64,000 bases of DNA, taken from positions 1 through 64,000 of the forward strand of contig NZ_JAJUWY010000009.1 of the NCBI RefSeq assembly GCF_021390425.1. The letters are read 5' to 3'. Position numbers and translations under genes: made by a program. Under the pieces are notes generated by a model that saw nothing but the letters and a program-made list of their open reading frames with translations, searched no databases and was not told the DNA's origin. Positions 45,863 through 59,028 of the stretch are shown here, piece by piece; position 1 is the stretch's first letter; each line of letters opens with the position of its first letter. The DNA is from Lysobacter sp. GX 14042 (GTDB lineage: Bacteria > Pseudomonadota > Gammaproteobacteria > Xanthomonadales > Xanthomonadaceae).

Positions 45863-46750
45863 TCAGTCCTTCGACGTGGCGAACAGCGCGTCGAGCTTGT
45901 CCTCGTACTCGTGGTAACCGAGGAAGTCGTAAAGCTCGGCGCGGGTCTGCAGCCGGTCGATGATGTTCTTCTGGGTACCTTCGCGGCGCACCGTCTCGTA
46001 GAAGCCCAGCGCCGCCTTGTTCATCGCCCGGTACGCGCCACAGCAGTACAGCGCGATGTCGACGCCGGCACCGCGCAACTCCCCGGTGGTGAAGAACGGG
46101 GTGGAGCCGAACTCGGTGAGGTTCGCCAGGATCGGCACCTTCACCGCGTCCTTGAACCTGCGGTAGTCCGCGAGCGTCTTCATCGCCTCGGGGAAGATCA
46201 TGTCGGCGCCGGCCTCGACATAGGCCACCGCGCGCTCGATCGCCGAATCGATGCCCTCGGCCGCGGCGGCGTCGGTGCGGGCCATGATCACGAAGCCGCC
46301 GTCATGGCGGGCGTCGACCGCGGCCTTGACCCGGTCGACCATCTCGCCCTTCGACACCACTTCCTTGCCCGGACGGTGGCCGCAGCGCTTCTGGCCGACC
46401 TGGTCCTCCATGTGCACCGCGGCCACGCCCACGCGCTCGAAGCTGCGGACGGTGCGGGCGATGTTGAACGCTCCGCCCCAGCCGGTGTCGATGTCCACCA
46501 GCAGCGGCAGCCCGGTGGCATCCACGATCCGGCGCGCGTCGGTGAGCACGTCCTCCATCGTCGATATCCCCAGGTCCGGCATGCCCAGGGAATTGGCCGC
46601 GACCCCGCCGCCGGACAGGTACAGGGCCTTGTAGCCCACCCGCCTGGCCATCAGGCCGGCGTAGGCGGTGATGGCGCCCATCACCTGCAGCGGGGATTCT
46701 TCGGCGACGGCCGCGCGGAAGCGCGCGCCTGCGGAGCGGGTCTGGGACAT
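45863..46750 (-). CDS. prpB: 2-methylisocitrate lyase
   Basis: A 295-residue enzyme of the isocitrate lyase/PEP mutase superfamily that splits 2-methylisocitrate to pyruvate and succinate, the last step of the methylcitrate cycle. The catalytic loop KRCGHRPGK is the PrpB signature; also seen are [34 protein letters not shown] and the substrate-binding [12 protein letters not shown]. Length matches E. coli PrpB (296). It is the first gene of prpB-prpC. The ATG at 46750 gives [15 protein letters not shown]. Confidence 0.95.
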   Translation of the reverse strand: MSQTRSAGARFRAAVAEESPLQVMGAITAYAGLMARRVGYKALYLSGGGVAANSLGMPDLGISTMEDVLTDARRIVDATGLPLLVDIDTGWGGAFNIARTVRSFERVGVAAVHMEDQVGQKRCGHRPGKEVVSKGEMVDRVKAAVDARHDGGFVIMARTDAAAAEGIDSAIERAVAYVEAGADMIFPEAMKTLADYRRFKDAVKVPILANLTEFGSTPFFTTGELRGAGVDIALYCCGAYRAMNKAALGFYETVRREGTQKNIIDRLQTRAELYDFLGYHEYEDKLDALFATSKD

Positions 46751-46776
46751 GGCGGTCCTGGTGGGTGCGGGGCCGG

Positions 46777-49308
46777 TCATTCTACCTTCGCGGGCGCGGC
46801 CTCCCCTGCCCTGGGGCCGGCATCGCGCACGTAGCGGTCGAACCAGGCCAGCATCTCGGCCACGAAGTGCTCGTTCGACTCCCGCGCGGTGTACCAGTGC
46901 GGCTCGAAGGGCAGCATCACCAGGCGCGTGGTGCCGCCGGTGCCGCGGATGGCCTGGAACAGACGCGGCGATTGCAGGGCCTCGGTGCCGGGATTGGCAT
47001 CGTCGGCGCCGTGGACGATCAGCAGCGGCTCGTCGACCTTGTCGGCGTGGAAGAAGGTCGAGGCCTGGTCGTAGACCCCGGGCGCATCCCAGAACGAGCG
47101 GCGCTCGTTCTGGAAGCCGAAGGGCGTCAGGGTCTTGTTGTAGCCGCCACTGGACGCCACGCCGGCCCGGAACAGGTCGGTGTGCGCCAGCAGGTTGGCC
47201 GCCATCAGCGCGCCGTGGCTGTGGCCGGTGACCCCGATGCGGTCGGGATCGACCACGCCCAGTTCCACCGCCTTTTCCACCGCCGCCCCGGCGTTCGCCA
47301 CCAGCTGCTCGAGGTAGGTGTCGTAGGCATTGCGCGGGTCGCCGACGATCGGGAACGCCGCGTTGTCGATGATGGCGTACCCGGCCAGCAGCAGCAGGCG
47401 GTAACCGGCCAGCCGGGTGAAGGTCTGCTCCGAACCGCTGACCTGGCCGGCCGTGGACGGGTCGGCGTAGTCCATCGGATAGGCATAGAGGATCGCCGGG
47501 ACCCGCTCGCCTTCCCGGTAGCCGGGCGGCGTGTACAGGGTGAACGAGAGTTCCACGCCGTCGTCGCGGGTGTAGCTCACCAGGCGCTTGCGGACCCCGC
47601 GCACCAGCGGCGTCGGGTCGGGGAAGGCGGTGAGCCGGCGCGCGCTGGAGGCGACCGCGGCCTCGCCTTCGGCCGCGTCCGCCAACACGTCGCCGTATTC
47701 GCGCAGATGCAGGTTGGGCGGATCGGCCGGCGACTGGTGCCAGGTCAGCAGCCGCGAGGTGTCGCCGGCGACGAAGCCGACGAAGCTCTCGTAGGCGTCC
47801 GGGGCGCTGCGGAACAGCCGGGTGGTGGTGCCGCTGGCCAGCTCGAAGCGGTCCAGGAACGGCCGGTCGCCCTGCGGCGTCGCCCCGGCGCCGGACAGGA
47901 ACAGCGCGCCATCCTCCTCGTGCAGGACCGCGGCCCCATTGGCCAGGCGGCGGACCTCGGGGCTGCCCGGATCGGCGTAGCGTTCGTTGGCCGACAGGTC
48001 CCACAGTACGCGGTACGGCTGCGAGGGGTCATCGAGGTCCTGCAGGCGCGTGGTCACCCAGTTGCGGTTGGCATCGTATCCGTAGACCAGGGCGCGCCCG
48101 CCGTCGGCGAACCAAACGGTGCCGGCGTGGCGCTGCGGCAGGCGGGCAATCTCGCGCGGCGCCGCGGTGAACGGGGCCGCCAGGGTCAGCAGGCGGTCGC
48201 GCTCGGGCACGTCGTTCTTCCAGTCGCCGCCGTCCAGTGCTTCGGTCCAGACCAGGGTGGCCGGCTGGTTCGCGCGCCAGGCATGGCTGCGCGGACCGGT
48301 CGGCACGCCCCGCACCGGCACCCTGTCGGCCACCGGAAGTTCGGCCAGGACACGGGTGCGGCCGCTGTCGAGGTCCAGCACCACCACGTCGTGGGCGAAG
48401 CGGTTCCAGGCGGTGACATAGGAATACGGCCGCTTCAGCACGTGCATCAGCACGTGGCGTCCGTCCGGCGCGGCGCTGACCCGGCCGATGGCCGCGGACC
48501 CGCCGACCGGCACGACCTGGCCGCTGGCCACGTCCACCGTCGCCAGCCGCGCGGTGGCGTAATGCTCGAACAGGGCCTCGTCCGCGGGGCTGGACAGCGT
48601 GTCGCGCGCCTCGTAGGTGCTGCTTTCGCCGCCACTGCCGTCGGTGGCGTCGGTGATTTCGGGCCCGGACGGGACCTCCGCCTTCACCGGCGCCGGCCCC
48701 AGGTCCGCGGGCACCCGCTTCACCAGCAGGCGGTCGCTGCCGCCCAGCCACTGCAGCGCGTAGTCGAGGACCGGATTGAGCTGCACGTCCTCGATGCGTC
48801 GCGCCTCACCGGTGGCGGCATCGCCGACCCAGAGTTCGACGCCTTCGGCGGTGGTGTTGTCGAAGGCGAAGCGCCGCCCGTCCGGCGACCACGAGGCGAA
48901 GCCCGGACAGGCGCCCTCGGGCAGCGCCACGGCGGTCTCCTCGCCCGTGGCCAGTTCGAACAGGCTGAAGCCTTCCAGGCAGGTGCGGATGCCGTAGCCG
49001 CTGGAGCGGTCGTGGCGGCTGTGGTTTGCCGGCGTGATCCGCACCCCGGCCAGCCTCAGGTGCGGCTCGGCCACGCGCGCGATCGAGGGAAAGGGCGACT
49101 GCCGCACCAGCAGCGCGCGGCTGCCGGTGGGATCGATCGAGGGCGAGGGATTCAGCGGCGCGCGCATCACCCCGAGCAGGGGTTCGGGAGGCTGCAGGTA
49201 AGCACCCGGCGCAGGCGCTCCCGCGCCGTCGGCAGGTGCGGCAACGGCCGGAAGTGCCAACGCGCCCGCAAGCAGGCACGCACCCAGCGATCGAACGAGG
49301 CCTTCCAT
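46777..49308 (-). CDS. S9 family (prolyl oligopeptidase-type, S9D-like) exported peptidase
   Basis: An 843-residue exported serine peptidase. After a signal peptide ([19 protein letters not shown]) comes a long beta-propeller region (about residues 60-560) and a C-terminal alpha/beta-hydrolase domain. The catalytic triad is visible: nucleophile elbow [13 protein letters not shown], aspartate in [14 protein letters not shown], histidine in [13 protein letters not shown]. The pattern fits S9D glutamyl endopeptidase-like enzymes, although those usually read GHSYG and HESHGYAARES. GGAG stands before the ATG at 49308. It begins upstream of, and on the same strand as, prpB (26 bp gap) but need not be part of that operon. 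Confidence 0.9.
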   Translation of the reverse strand: MEGLVRSLGACLLAGALALPAVAAPADGAGAPAPGAYLQPPEPLLGVMRAPLNPSPSIDPTGSRALLVRQSPFPSIARVAEPHLRLAGVRITPANHSRHDRSSGYGIRTCLEGFSLFELATGEETAVALPEGACPGFASWSPDGRRFAFDNTTAEGVELWVGDAATGEARRIEDVQLNPVLDYALQWLGGSDRLLVKRVPADLGPAPVKAEVPSGPEITDATDGSGGESSTYEARDTLSSPADEALFEHYATARLATVDVASGQVVPVGGSAAIGRVSAAPDGRHVLMHVLKRPYSYVTAWNRFAHDVVVLDLDSGRTRVLAELPVADRVPVRGVPTGPRSHAWRANQPATLVWTEALDGGDWKNDVPERDRLLTLAAPFTAAPREIARLPQRHAGTVWFADGGRALVYGYDANRNWVTTRLQDLDDPSQPYRVLWDLSANERYADPGSPEVRRLANGAAVLHEEDGALFLSGAGATPQGDRPFLDRFELASGTTTRLFRSAPDAYESFVGFVAGDTSRLLTWHQSPADPPNLHLREYGDVLADAAEGEAAVASSARRLTAFPDPTPLVRGVRKRLVSYTRDDGVELSFTLYTPPGYREGERVPAILYAYPMDYADPSTAGQVSGSEQTFTRLAGYRLLLLAGYAIIDNAAFPIVGDPRNAYDTYLEQLVANAGAAVEKAVELGVVDPDRIGVTGHSHGALMAANLLAHTDLFRAGVASSGGYNKTLTPFGFQNERRSFWDAPGVYDQASTFFHADKVDEPLLIVHGADDANPGTEALQSPRLFQAIRGTGGTTRLVMLPFEPHWYTARESNEHFVAEMLAWFDRYVRDAGPRAGEAAPAKVE

Positions 49309-49459
49309 GCTTTCTCCAGGCATCCACCAGTCAGGGGCCCGGAACGTAGCACGGTGAAAACCGGCCGGGATGGCCCGAAAGCCACCCCGCCGGGCCGGCC
49401 CCGACCGCCGCCCAGGGCAGGTTGGCGGTTAGACTCGCCCGCACCGGGGAGGGATCCGA

Positions 49460-50533
49460 ATGCCACAACGTCCGTCTTTCGCGTCCCTGCAGGCATTGCG
49501 CGCGATCGCGGCGCTGCTGGTGGTGCTGTTCCACCTGCGGATCGTCGAAGCCCGCTACGGCGACGGGGCGCCCCTCCTGCCCGGCGCGATGCGCTTCGCT
49601 GACGGGGGCGTGGACCTGTTCTTCGTCATATCCGGCTTCATCATGGCCACGATCACCGCGGGCGCGTTCCGGGGGCCGGCGGCCGCAGCGCGGTTCATGG
49701 GTCGCCGCGCGTGGCGGATCCTGCCGCCGTACTGGCTCTACACCACCCTGGTGGTGATCCTGCTGGCCGTGGCCCCCGGCATCGCCAACAGTTCCTACCA
49801 GGACCAGGGCACCCTCGCCTCCTACCTGCTTTGGCCGCAGGAGCAGCTTCCGCTGCTGACCGTGGGCTGGACCCTGATCCACGAGATGTACTTCTACCTG
49901 GTCATCGCCGCGTTGATCGCATCCGGCTGGCGGCGGCTCACCCCTGCCTTGCTCGCCTGGGCGGCGCTGGTCGTGCTTGCCAACATGAGCACCGTTGCCG
50001 GGGCGCCCTGGTACGCCCTGGTCACCAACGTGATGACGCTGGAGTTCATTGCCGGCGCATTGCTGGGCCTGTACTGGCGGCGGATTCCCGCGGCATTGGG
50101 CACGTCGCTGCTGGCCTGCGGAGCGCTGGGCTTCCTCGTGGCGCTTCCGCTGCTTGAGCTGCTGGGCGCCGAACAGGGGCCCGTGCTGCGTACGGCGGTG
50201 TTCGGCACGGCATCCACGCTTCTGGTGGCGGGCGCGGTGATGCTGGAAAGCCGCGGCGGGTTCAGGGTGCCCGCCCGGCTCCGGGCGGTGGGCGACAGTT
50301 CCTATTCGCTTTACCTGTCGCACGTGTTCGTGCTTTCCGCCACCGGACGGCTGTGGCACATGAGCGGACTGACCGGAACCTGGTGGCAGCACGCGGGTTT
50401 TATCGCCTGCGCACTGGCGCTGTCGGTACTGGCCGGCCTTGCTTCGTATCGCTGGCTGGAGCGCCCCCTGCATCGCGCCGGCAGCGACCTGCTCCGTCCA
50501 CCGGTGCGCACGGCGGCGACGCAATCCGCCTGA
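49460..50533 (+). CDS. Acyltransferase 3 family membrane protein
   Basis: A 357-residue integral membrane O-acyltransferase with about ten predicted helices. The N-terminal LQALRAIAALLVVLFHLRIV contains the conserved R and H (RxxAxxxVxxxH) that define acyltransferase 3; GGVDLFFVISGFIMA follows, the second hallmark, and SYSLYLSHVFVL is near the end. Such proteins move acetyl or other acyl groups to exported sugars, O-antigen or peptidoglycan. No sugar-assembly genes are nearby, so the acceptor is unknown. Closest in style to ExoZ/OafA membrane-only forms. It ends at a hairpin shared with mdh. Confidence 0.9.
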   Translation: MPQRPSFASLQALRAIAALLVVLFHLRIVEARYGDGAPLLPGAMRFADGGVDLFFVISGFIMATITAGAFRGPAAAARFMGRRAWRILPPYWLYTTLVVILLAVAPGIANSSYQDQGTLASYLLWPQEQLPLLTVGWTLIHEMYFYLVIAALIASGWRRLTPALLAWAALVVLANMSTVAGAPWYALVTNVMTLEFIAGALLGLYWRRIPAALGTSLLACGALGFLVALPLLELLGAEQGPVLRTAVFGTASTLLVAGAVMLESRGGFRVPARLRAVGDSSYSLYLSHVFVLSATGRLWHMSGLTGTWWQHAGFIACALALSVLAGLASYRWLERPLHRAGSDLLRPPVRTAATQSA

Positions 50534-50548
50534 CCGGGGCCTGCAACG

Positions 50549-50578
50549 CAAGAGGGCGCACCGCAGTGCGCCCTCTTG
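50549..50578. terminator. Bidirectional stem-loop between acyltransferase and mdh
   Basis: A 12-bp perfect stem (CAAGAGGGCGCA / TGCGCCCTCTTG) with a 6-base loop, placed 15 bp after the acyltransferase stop and 20 bp past the mdh stop. Flanks lack a long T-tract, so it is probably a moderate terminator. Confidence 0.65.
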
Positions 50579-50598
50579 CAGCAGCCGTCCCGCCGCGC

Positions 50599-51582
50599 TC
50601 AGAGCAGGTGGGCCACGCCCTCGCGCTCTTCCTCCAGCTCGGCCAAGGTCTTGTCCATGGCCGCACGGCTGAAGTCATCGATCTCCAGGCCTTCCACGCG
50701 GGTGTACTCGCCGTTTTCGGTGGTCACCGGCACGCCGTAGATGATCCCCTCGGGGATCCCATAGCTGCCGTCCGACGGCACGCCCATGGTCACCCACTCG
50801 CCGTCGCTGCCCAGCACCCAGTCACGGATGTGGTCGATCGCGGCGTTGGCCGCCGAGGCCGCCGAGGACAGGCCGCGGGCCTCGATGATGGCGGCACCGC
50901 GCTTTCCGACCTTCGGGATGAACTCGCTGGCATTCCAGTCGGCGTCGTTGACCTTGTCCTTCAGCGACTCGCCGTTGGCGGTCGCGAAGCGGTAGTCCGG
51001 GTACATGGTCGGGCTGTGGTTGCCCCACACCACCAGCTTGCGGATGTCGCCGACCGGCACGCCGGCCTTGCCCGCCAGCTGGCTCAGCGCGCGGTTGTGG
51101 TCCAGGCGCAGCATCGCGGTGAAGTTCTTCGCCGGCAGGTCCGGCGCCGACTTCATCGCGATGTACGCGTTGGTGTTGGCCGGGTTGCCGACCACCAGCA
51201 CCTTGACGTCGCGGCTGGCCACCTTGTTCAGCGCCGCGCCCTGCGCGGTGAAGATCTTGGCGTTCTCCAGCAGCAGGTCCTTGCGCTCCATGCCCGGTCC
51301 GCGCGGACGGGCACCGACCAGCATGGCGATGTCGGCGTCCTTGAACGCGACCTCGGCATCGTCGGTACCGACCATCCCGGCCAGCAGCGGGAAGGCGCAG
51401 TCCTCCAGCTCCATCATCACGCCCCTGAGGGCGGCCTGGGCCTTCTCCATGGGCAGCTCGAGCATCTGCAGGATCACCGGCTGGTCCTTGCCGAGCATCT
51501 CGCCGGAAGCGATGCGGAACAGCAGGGAATAACCGATCTGGCCGGCGGCGCCGGTCACCGCTACGCGGACGGGGGATTTCAT
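50599..51582 (-). CDS. mdh: Malate dehydrogenase
   Basis: A 327-residue NAD-dependent malate dehydrogenase of the longer, non-E. coli type found in xanthomonads and actinobacteria. Features are the Rossmann motif [19 protein letters not shown], the substrate-binding loop [38 protein letters not shown] with catalytic Asp and Arg, and the catalytic histidine in [12 protein letters not shown]. It runs in the TCA cycle, oxidising malate to oxaloacetate. It follows an aspartate-type aminotransferase (17-bp gap), so the two may share a transcript that links oxaloacetate and aspartate. Confidence 0.96.
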   Translation of the reverse strand: MKSPVRVAVTGAAGQIGYSLLFRIASGEMLGKDQPVILQMLELPMEKAQAALRGVMMELEDCAFPLLAGMVGTDDAEVAFKDADIAMLVGARPRGPGMERKDLLLENAKIFTAQGAALNKVASRDVKVLVVGNPANTNAYIAMKSAPDLPAKNFTAMLRLDHNRALSQLAGKAGVPVGDIRKLVVWGNHSPTMYPDYRFATANGESLKDKVNDADWNASEFIPKVGKRGAAIIEARGLSSAASAANAAIDHIRDWVLGSDGEWVTMGVPSDGSYGIPEGIIYGVPVTTENGEYTRVEGLEIDDFSRAAMDKTLAELEEEREGVAHLL

Positions 51583-51598
51583 GTGGGGGATGCTCCTG

Positions 51599-52804
51599 TC
51601 AGCTCAGTTCGTTGAAGAATTCGCGGATGCGCTCCATGCCCGGCATCAGCTGCGGCGTCGGGCAGGTGTAGCTGATGCGCATGGAACGCGGCTCGCCGAA
51701 GGCCGAGCCGGGCACGCAGGCCACCGCCTTGGCCTCCAGCAGCACGCTGCAGAACTCCACGTCGTTGCCGATCGTCTTGCCGCTCGGCCCGTGGGTCCTG
51801 CCAAACGCGCAGCTGATGTCCGGGAACACGTAGAACGCGCCCTGCGGCCGCGGGCAGACCACGCCGTCGATGCCGGCCAGCACGTCCATGACCTGGTCAC
51901 GCTTGGCCTGGAACTCGGCGCACTTCTCGCGCGGGACGTCCTGCGGGCCGGCCAGCGCCGCGGCGGCGGCCGCGGTGGTGATCTCCGGCAGGCTGGTGAT
52001 GTGGTTGGAGTTGAGGGTGACGATCGCCTTGGCGACCTCCTCCGGACCGGCCATGAAGCCGACCCGCCACCCCGGCATGCCATAGGTCTTGGACAGCGAG
52101 TCCACGAAGATCACCCGGTCGCGCAGCTCCGGGCGGACGTGGACGAAGTTGTGGTAACCCACGCCGTCGAAGACCATCTTGTTGTAGATGTCGTCGGTGA
52201 TCACCCAGGTGTCCGGGTACTTCGCGATCACGTCGGCCAGGGCGCTGATCTCGTCCTTCGTGTAGACCATGCCGGTCGGGTTGGACGGGTTGTTGAACAG
52301 CAGCACCCGCGGCTTTTTCGCCAGCGCCTCGTCCAGCTGCGCGGGCGTCAGCTTGTAGTCCTGCTCCGGCGGGCACGGCAGCAGCATCACCTTGGCATCG
52401 ACGATCTCGGCGATGTCCAGGTAGCTGGTCCAGTACGGGGTCGGGAAGGCGATGGTGTCGCCGTCGTCCAGCAGGGCCTCGGCCAGGTTGAACAGCACCT
52501 GCTTGGCGCCGATGCCGGTGGCCAGGTTGGCCTTGGTGTAGCCGGTCAGGCCCAGCCCGTCCAGGTGCCCGAGGAACGCCTCGAGCATCGCGTCGCCGCC
52601 GCGGTTGCTGCCGTACTGGCCGCTGTCGTTGTCCAGCGCCTCGCGCGCGGCCTGGTAGACGTGCTCGCCGGGCAGGAAGTTCGGGACGCCGATCGAGAAG
52701 CTGATGACATCGCGGCCTTCGGCCTTCAGGCGCTTGGCCTTCTCGGCAATCTGCATGATTGCGCTGGGCTTGGCGCGGCCGATCCGGCGGGAAAGCTGGG
52801 GCAT
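51599..52804 (-). CDS. Pyridoxal-phosphate aminotransferase, aspartate type (class I)
   Basis: A 401-residue fold-type I aminotransferase. It has the I-beta subgroup pattern: [46 protein letters not shown], and the PLP lysine in [17 protein letters not shown] at about residue 240. Substrates in this subgroup include aspartate, prephenate and aromatic or branched-chain acids, so the exact reaction cannot be fixed from sequence. Lying 17 bp ahead of mdh, an aspartate-oxaloacetate role is the simplest guess. Normal length and complete motifs. Confidence 0.88.
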   Translation of the reverse strand: MPQLSRRIGRAKPSAIMQIAEKAKRLKAEGRDVISFSIGVPNFLPGEHVYQAAREALDNDSGQYGSNRGGDAMLEAFLGHLDGLGLTGYTKANLATGIGAKQVLFNLAEALLDDGDTIAFPTPYWTSYLDIAEIVDAKVMLLPCPPEQDYKLTPAQLDEALAKKPRVLLFNNPSNPTGMVYTKDEISALADVIAKYPDTWVITDDIYNKMVFDGVGYHNFVHVRPELRDRVIFVDSLSKTYGMPGWRVGFMAGPEEVAKAIVTLNSNHITSLPEITTAAAAAALAGPQDVPREKCAEFQAKRDQVMDVLAGIDGVVCPRPQGAFYVFPDISCAFGRTHGPSGKTIGNDVEFCSVLLEAKAVACVPGSAFGEPRSMRISYTCPTPQLMPGMERIREFFNELS

Positions 52805-52898
52805 CTTGGACCTCGTGACGGGGGCAGGCGGACAGCCGGAACTCCGGCCGGAAAGACCGCAAATATTAACACGTCGCCCCTTCCCCCCATCCCGGCGG

Positions 52899-52940
52899 CG
52901 CAGGGCGCGACAGCCGCAAAGCGGCCCATGGCGCCCTGCG
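52899..52940 (-). terminator. Two-part hairpin after ppiB
   Basis: An outer 10-bp stem (CGCAGGGCGC / GCGCCCTGCG) encloses a second GCCGC-AAA-GCGGC stem. It lies 9 bp past the ppiB stop. On the minus strand no U-tract follows, so termination without Rho is doubtful; it may stabilise the 3' end. Confidence 0.5.
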
Positions 52941-52948
52941 CGTACAGG

Positions 52949-53446
<498 letters not shown>

Positions 53447-53524
53447 CGGGAGGCTCCGGTGGGGAATGTGACCGCGAAGCATAACGCAGCGCCACCGCTG
53501 TACCGGATGCAGGGGCCCGCCGGA

Positions 53525-53530
53525 TATACT
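53525..53530 (+). promoter_or_regulatory. Possible -10 box of typA
   Basis: TATACT lies 44 bp before the typA ATG in the ppiB/typA divergent region, giving a leader of about 38 bases. No clear -35 box is visible. Confidence 0.35.
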
Positions 53531-53574
53531 GGCTGACTTTCCTCAGAAAAGTGGCCCTGCGGCCACCCCTCCCC

Positions 53575-55434
<1,860 letters not shown>

Positions 55435-55471
55435 TCCCGCCTGCAGGGCGCATCAGGACCTGGTGCGCCCT

Positions 55472-56860
55472 CTACGCGTTCGTGGTGCCGGCGCCGTGCT
55501 TGCGCACCACCAGCATCGCCAGTTCCAGTGCCTGCTCGTAGTTGAGCCGCGGATCGACGCTGGAGCGGTAGGCACGCTCCAGGTCGCGTTCGGTCAGCTC
55601 CCGGGCGCCGCCCAGGCACTCGGTCACGTCTTCGCCGGTCAACTCCAGGTGCACGCCGCCCAGCCGGGTGCCGGCCGCGGCATGCAGGTCGGCGGCCTGC
55701 TCCAGCTCGGAGGCGATGTTGGCGAAGCGGCGGGTCTTGTAGCCGTTGGAGGTGCTCTCGGTATTGCCGTGCATCGGGTCGCAGACCCACAGCACGCGGC
55801 TGCCCTCGCGCCGCACCGCGTCCAGCAGCGGCGGCAGGCCCCCGGCGATCGCCCCGGCCCCCATCCGGTGTATGAGCGTCAGCCGGCCGGGCTCGTTGCC
55901 CGGGTTCAGTGCCTCCACCAGCCGCAGCAGCGCATCGGCCTTCATCGCCGGGCCGACCTTGACCGCGACCGGATTGCGGATGCCGCGGAAATACTCGACG
56001 TGCGCGCCGTCCAGCGCCGCGGTGCGCATCCCGATCCAGGGGAAGTGCGTGCTCAGGTTGAACCAGCCCCAGTGCCGCGGCACCTGCCGGGTCAGCGGTT
56101 CCTCGTAGGGCAGCAGCAGGGCTTCATGCGAGGTGTAGAAGTCCACCCGCCGCAGGTTGTGGACCGCCTGGCCCGAGAGGGTCTCCATGAAGCGGACCGA
56201 ATCCGCCACCGAATCGACCATCCGCCGGTACTCCCCGGCCAACGGCGAGTGGCCGACCCAGGCCAGGTTCCAGTACTCGGGGTGGTGCAGGTCGGCGAAA
56301 CCGCCGTCGATCAGCGCCCGGACGAAGTTCATGGTCAGCGCCGAACGCGCATGCGCCTTCACCATGCGGCGCGGGTCCGGGGTGCGCGCGGCGGCGGTGA
56401 ACTCCGGCGCGTTCACCATGTCGCCGCGGTAGCTGGGCAACGTCACCCCGTCGATGGTTTCGGTGTCGGCCGAGCGCGGCTTGGCGTATTGCCCGGCGAA
56501 GCGCCCGACCCGGACCACCGGCTTGCGCAGGCCGTGCACCAGCACCAGGCTCATCTGCAGCAGCACCTTGAGCCGGTTGGAGATCACCTCCGAGGTGCAG
56601 CCATCGAAGGCCTCGGCGCAGTCGCCGCCCTGCAGCAGGAAGCAACGCCCTTCCTGCGCGTCGGCGATGCGCTGGCGCAGCGCGAGGATCTCCCAGGAGG
56701 TCACCAGCGGCGGCAGCGTACGCAGCTCGGCTTCGGCGCGCGCCAGCTCCCCCGGGTCCGGGTAGCGTGGCATCTGCAACGCCGTGCGCGTCCGCCACGA
56801 GCCCGGTGCCCAGCCATCGGCGAGGTTCACGGGCTGCAGGTCGGGATCAGGGCTGGGCAT
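55472..56860 (-). CDS. Class II 3-deoxy-7-phosphoheptulonate (DAHP) synthase
   Basis: A 462-residue enzyme of the plant-like class II DAHP synthases, which condense PEP and erythrose-4-phosphate in the first step of the shikimate pathway. Recognisable segments are LQGGDCAEAFDGCTSEVI, containing the metal-binding cysteine, VGRFAGQYAKPRSA, YTSHEALLLPYEEPLTR, RNPVAVKVGPAMKADAL, CDPMHGNTESTSNGYKTR and HLELTGEDVTECLGG. Length and motifs are complete. The start at 56860 (MPSPDPDLQPVNLAD) matches homologues; the frame is open a little further upstream. dsbB lies behind it, on the same strand. Confidence 0.95.
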   Translation of the reverse strand: MPSPDPDLQPVNLADGWAPGSWRTRTALQMPRYPDPGELARAEAELRTLPPLVTSWEILALRQRIADAQEGRCFLLQGGDCAEAFDGCTSEVISNRLKVLLQMSLVLVHGLRKPVVRVGRFAGQYAKPRSADTETIDGVTLPSYRGDMVNAPEFTAAARTPDPRRMVKAHARSALTMNFVRALIDGGFADLHHPEYWNLAWVGHSPLAGEYRRMVDSVADSVRFMETLSGQAVHNLRRVDFYTSHEALLLPYEEPLTRQVPRHWGWFNLSTHFPWIGMRTAALDGAHVEYFRGIRNPVAVKVGPAMKADALLRLVEALNPGNEPGRLTLIHRMGAGAIAGGLPPLLDAVRREGSRVLWVCDPMHGNTESTSNGYKTRRFANIASELEQAADLHAAAGTRLGGVHLELTGEDVTECLGGARELTERDLERAYRSSVDPRLNYEQALELAMLVVRKHGAGTTNA

Positions 56861-56941
56861 CGGGCATGCTTCGGGACGCGGAAAGGAACCGACCATCATC
56901 CGCGTGTGGGCCGGGCGGCGCAATCACCCACGCGCGCGCGA

Positions 56942-57445
56942 TCAGCGGCGGCGGAACGCCGACCAGGCGGCCCAGCCGGCCAGCAGCAGGAACCACGCCA
57001 GGCTCCAGGCCGGCATCGAGAGGCCCAGGAACGACCAGTCCACGTCCGCGCACTCGCCCGAACCGGTCATCACCTTCTCGATGACCCCGGTGACCGGCAG
57101 CATCTCCATCATGTAGTCCAGCCCCGGGCCACAGGCGGGCACCTGGTCGGCGGGCAGCATCTGCAGCCGCACATGGTTGCCGGCCACCAGCACCCCGGCC
57201 AGGGCGGCAAGCAGCGCCAGCATGCCCCACACCGCCCGCCCGGGGGCGCCGCGCGGGCCGTGCAACCCGCCTGCCAGGAAGACCACGCCCAGCACCGCGA
57301 AGGCCACCCGCTGGAAGATGCACAACGGGCAGGGCTCCAGCCCCCACTGGAACTGGCTGAACACCGCGAAGCCGATCAGGCCGGCACAGGCGAGGAAACC
57401 CAGCAGGAAGCTGGCGCGGAAGGACGGTCGGCGGCTGGCATTCAT
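56942..57445 (-). CDS. dsbB: Disulfide bond formation protein DsbB
   Basis: A 167-residue inner-membrane protein with four helices that re-oxidises DsbA with ubiquinone. The first periplasmic cysteine pair is in WGLEPCPLCIFQRVAFAV (E. coli CVLC); the second pair is PACGPGLDYMMEMLP with GSGECADVDW. Helices include FLLGFLACAGLIGFAVF and SLAWFLLLAGWAAWS. Two starts are possible, 57445 (MNASRRPS) and 57457 (MLRPMNAS). No dsbA is adjacent. Confidence 0.94.
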   Translation of the reverse strand: MNASRRPSFRASFLLGFLACAGLIGFAVFSQFQWGLEPCPLCIFQRVAFAVLGVVFLAGGLHGPRGAPGRAVWGMLALLAALAGVLVAGNHVRLQMLPADQVPACGPGLDYMMEMLPVTGVIEKVMTGSGECADVDWSFLGLSMPAWSLAWFLLLAGWAAWSAFRRR

Positions 57446-57523
57446 GGGACGCAACATTAAGCGCTGGCGGCCCGCGTGCCTAGCACCGCCCCTGGCGGAA
57501 AACGACAGGCGCGACAAAGAAAA

Positions 57524-57543
57524 ACCCCGGCCTGGGCCGGGGT
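57524..57543 (-). terminator. Rho-independent terminator of the ribosomal alpha operon
   Basis: Stem ACCCCGGC / GCCGGGGT with a 4-base loop, followed on the minus strand by TTTTTCTTTGTC. It lies 38 bp past the rplQ stop and closes the operon. Confidence 0.88.
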
Positions 57544-57581
57544 CCTTCTTCAATCGCGATGGCGATCACCGGGCCGCGGAT

Positions 57582-57956
57582 TCACTCCGTGGCGGCATCC
57601 GGACGATCGACCAGCTCGACGTAGGCCATCGGCGCATTGTCCCCGGCGCGGAAACCGCACTTGAGGATGCGCAGGTAGCCGCCCGGACGCTGGGCGTAAC
57701 GCGGGCCGAGTTCGACGAACAGCGTGCCGACGGCTTCCTTGTCGCGCAGGCGCGAGAAGGCGAGCCGGCGGTTGGCGACGCCGTCGGCCTTGGCCATGGT
57801 GATCAGGGGCTCGGCAACGCGCCGGAGCTCCTTGGCCTTGGGCAGGGTGGTACGGATTGCTCCGTGCTTGATGAGGGACGCAGCCATGTTGCTGAACATC
57901 GCATCGCGATGGGCGCTGGTGCGGCTGAACTTCCGTCCGGCTTTCTGGTGGCGCAT
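57582..57956 (-). CDS. rplQ: 50S ribosomal protein L17
   Basis: A 124-residue L17, near the E. coli length (127). It begins [20 protein letters not shown], the conserved L17 start, and holds [20 protein letters not shown] and [20 protein letters not shown]. It surrounds the exit-tunnel region of the 50S subunit. Last gene of the alpha operon, 15 bp after rpoA. Confidence 0.98.
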   Translation of the reverse strand: MRHQKAGRKFSRTSAHRDAMFSNMAASLIKHGAIRTTLPKAKELRRVAEPLITMAKADGVANRRLAFSRLRDKEAVGTLFVELGPRYAQRPGGYLRILKCGFRAGDNAPMAYVELVDRPDAATE

Positions 57957-57971
57957 GGTCGTGTTTCCTGG

Positions 57972-58970
57972 TTAGCCCATCATGCCGTGCGTGGCAATAC
58001 CGGCGGGCGGCCAATTCTCGAGCTTCATACCGAGGGACAGGCCGCGCTGGGCGAGCACTTCCTTGATCTCGGTGAGCGACTTCTTGCCGAGGTTCGGGGT
58101 CTTGAGCAGCTCGACCTCGGTCTTCTGGATCAGATCGCCGACGTAGTAGATGCTCTCGGCCTTGAGGCAGTTGGCCGAGCGCACCGTCAGTTCGAGGTCG
58201 TCGATCGGACGCAGCAGGATCGGGTCGATGCCCGCACTGGCCTGCTTGGCCGGACCGCGCTCGCGCTGGGTGAAGTCACCGAACACCGAAAGCTGGTCGG
58301 TGAGGATGTCGGCCGCGGTGCGCACGGCCTCTTCGACGTCGATCGTACCGTTGGTCTCGATGTCGAGGATCAGCTTGTCCAGGTCGGTGCGCTGCTCGAC
58401 ACGGGCGGCCTCGACCGAGTAGGCGACGCGGCGGATCGGGCTGAAGCTGGCATCCAGCATCAGCCGGCCGATCGCACGGGTCTCCTCGTCGGGACGGATG
58501 CGCGCGGCGGCAGGCTGGTAGCCGAAGCCCTGCTCCACCTTCATCCGCATCTCGAGCGAGGTGTCCTTGGTCAGGTGCGCGATCACGTGGTCGGGGTTCA
58601 GCACCTCGACGTTGTGGTCGGTCTTGATGTCACCGGCGGTGACCGTGCCCGGACCCTGCTTGTTGAGGCTCACGGTCGCGGATTCGCCGGTGTGCAGGCG
58701 AACGGCCACGTCCTTGAGGTTGAGCAGGACTTCCAGCACGTCCTCCTGCAGGCCTTCGACCGTGGTGTACTCGTGCAGCACGCCGTCGATCTCGACCTCG
58801 GTGATGGCGAAGCCCGGGATCGAGGACAGCAGCACCCGGCGCAGCGCGTTGCCGAGGGTGTGGCCATAACCGCGCTCCAGCGGCTCGATCACGACCTTGC
58901 CGCGGTTGCCGGTGAGGCGTTCGATCTGGGGACCGCGGGGACGCAGTACCTGGTTGGCGGTAACCGTCAT
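57972..58970 (-). CDS. rpoA: RNA polymerase alpha subunit
   Basis: A 332-residue alpha subunit. The N-terminal dimerisation domain shows [20 protein letters not shown] and [20 protein letters not shown]; the C-terminal DNA- and activator-binding domain shows [20 protein letters not shown] and [19 protein letters not shown]. Length matches E. coli (329). The ATG at 58970 gives [14 protein letters not shown]; the open frame upstream is not used. It lies between rpsD and rplQ as in all gammaproteobacteria. Confidence 0.98.
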   Translation of the reverse strand: MTVTANQVLRPRGPQIERLTGNRGKVVIEPLERGYGHTLGNALRRVLLSSIPGFAITEVEIDGVLHEYTTVEGLQEDVLEVLLNLKDVAVRLHTGESATVSLNKQGPGTVTAGDIKTDHNVEVLNPDHVIAHLTKDTSLEMRMKVEQGFGYQPAAARIRPDEETRAIGRLMLDASFSPIRRVAYSVEAARVEQRTDLDKLILDIETNGTIDVEEAVRTAADILTDQLSVFGDFTQRERGPAKQASAGIDPILLRPIDDLELTVRSANCLKAESIYYVGDLIQKTEVELLKTPNLGKKSLTEIKEVLAQRGLSLGMKLENWPPAGIATHGMMG

Positions 58971-59028
58971 GTTGGGGGGTCTCCTGTGGGACCGCGGCAT
59001 GGGGACCGCGGACCCGCGAACGGGTGGA

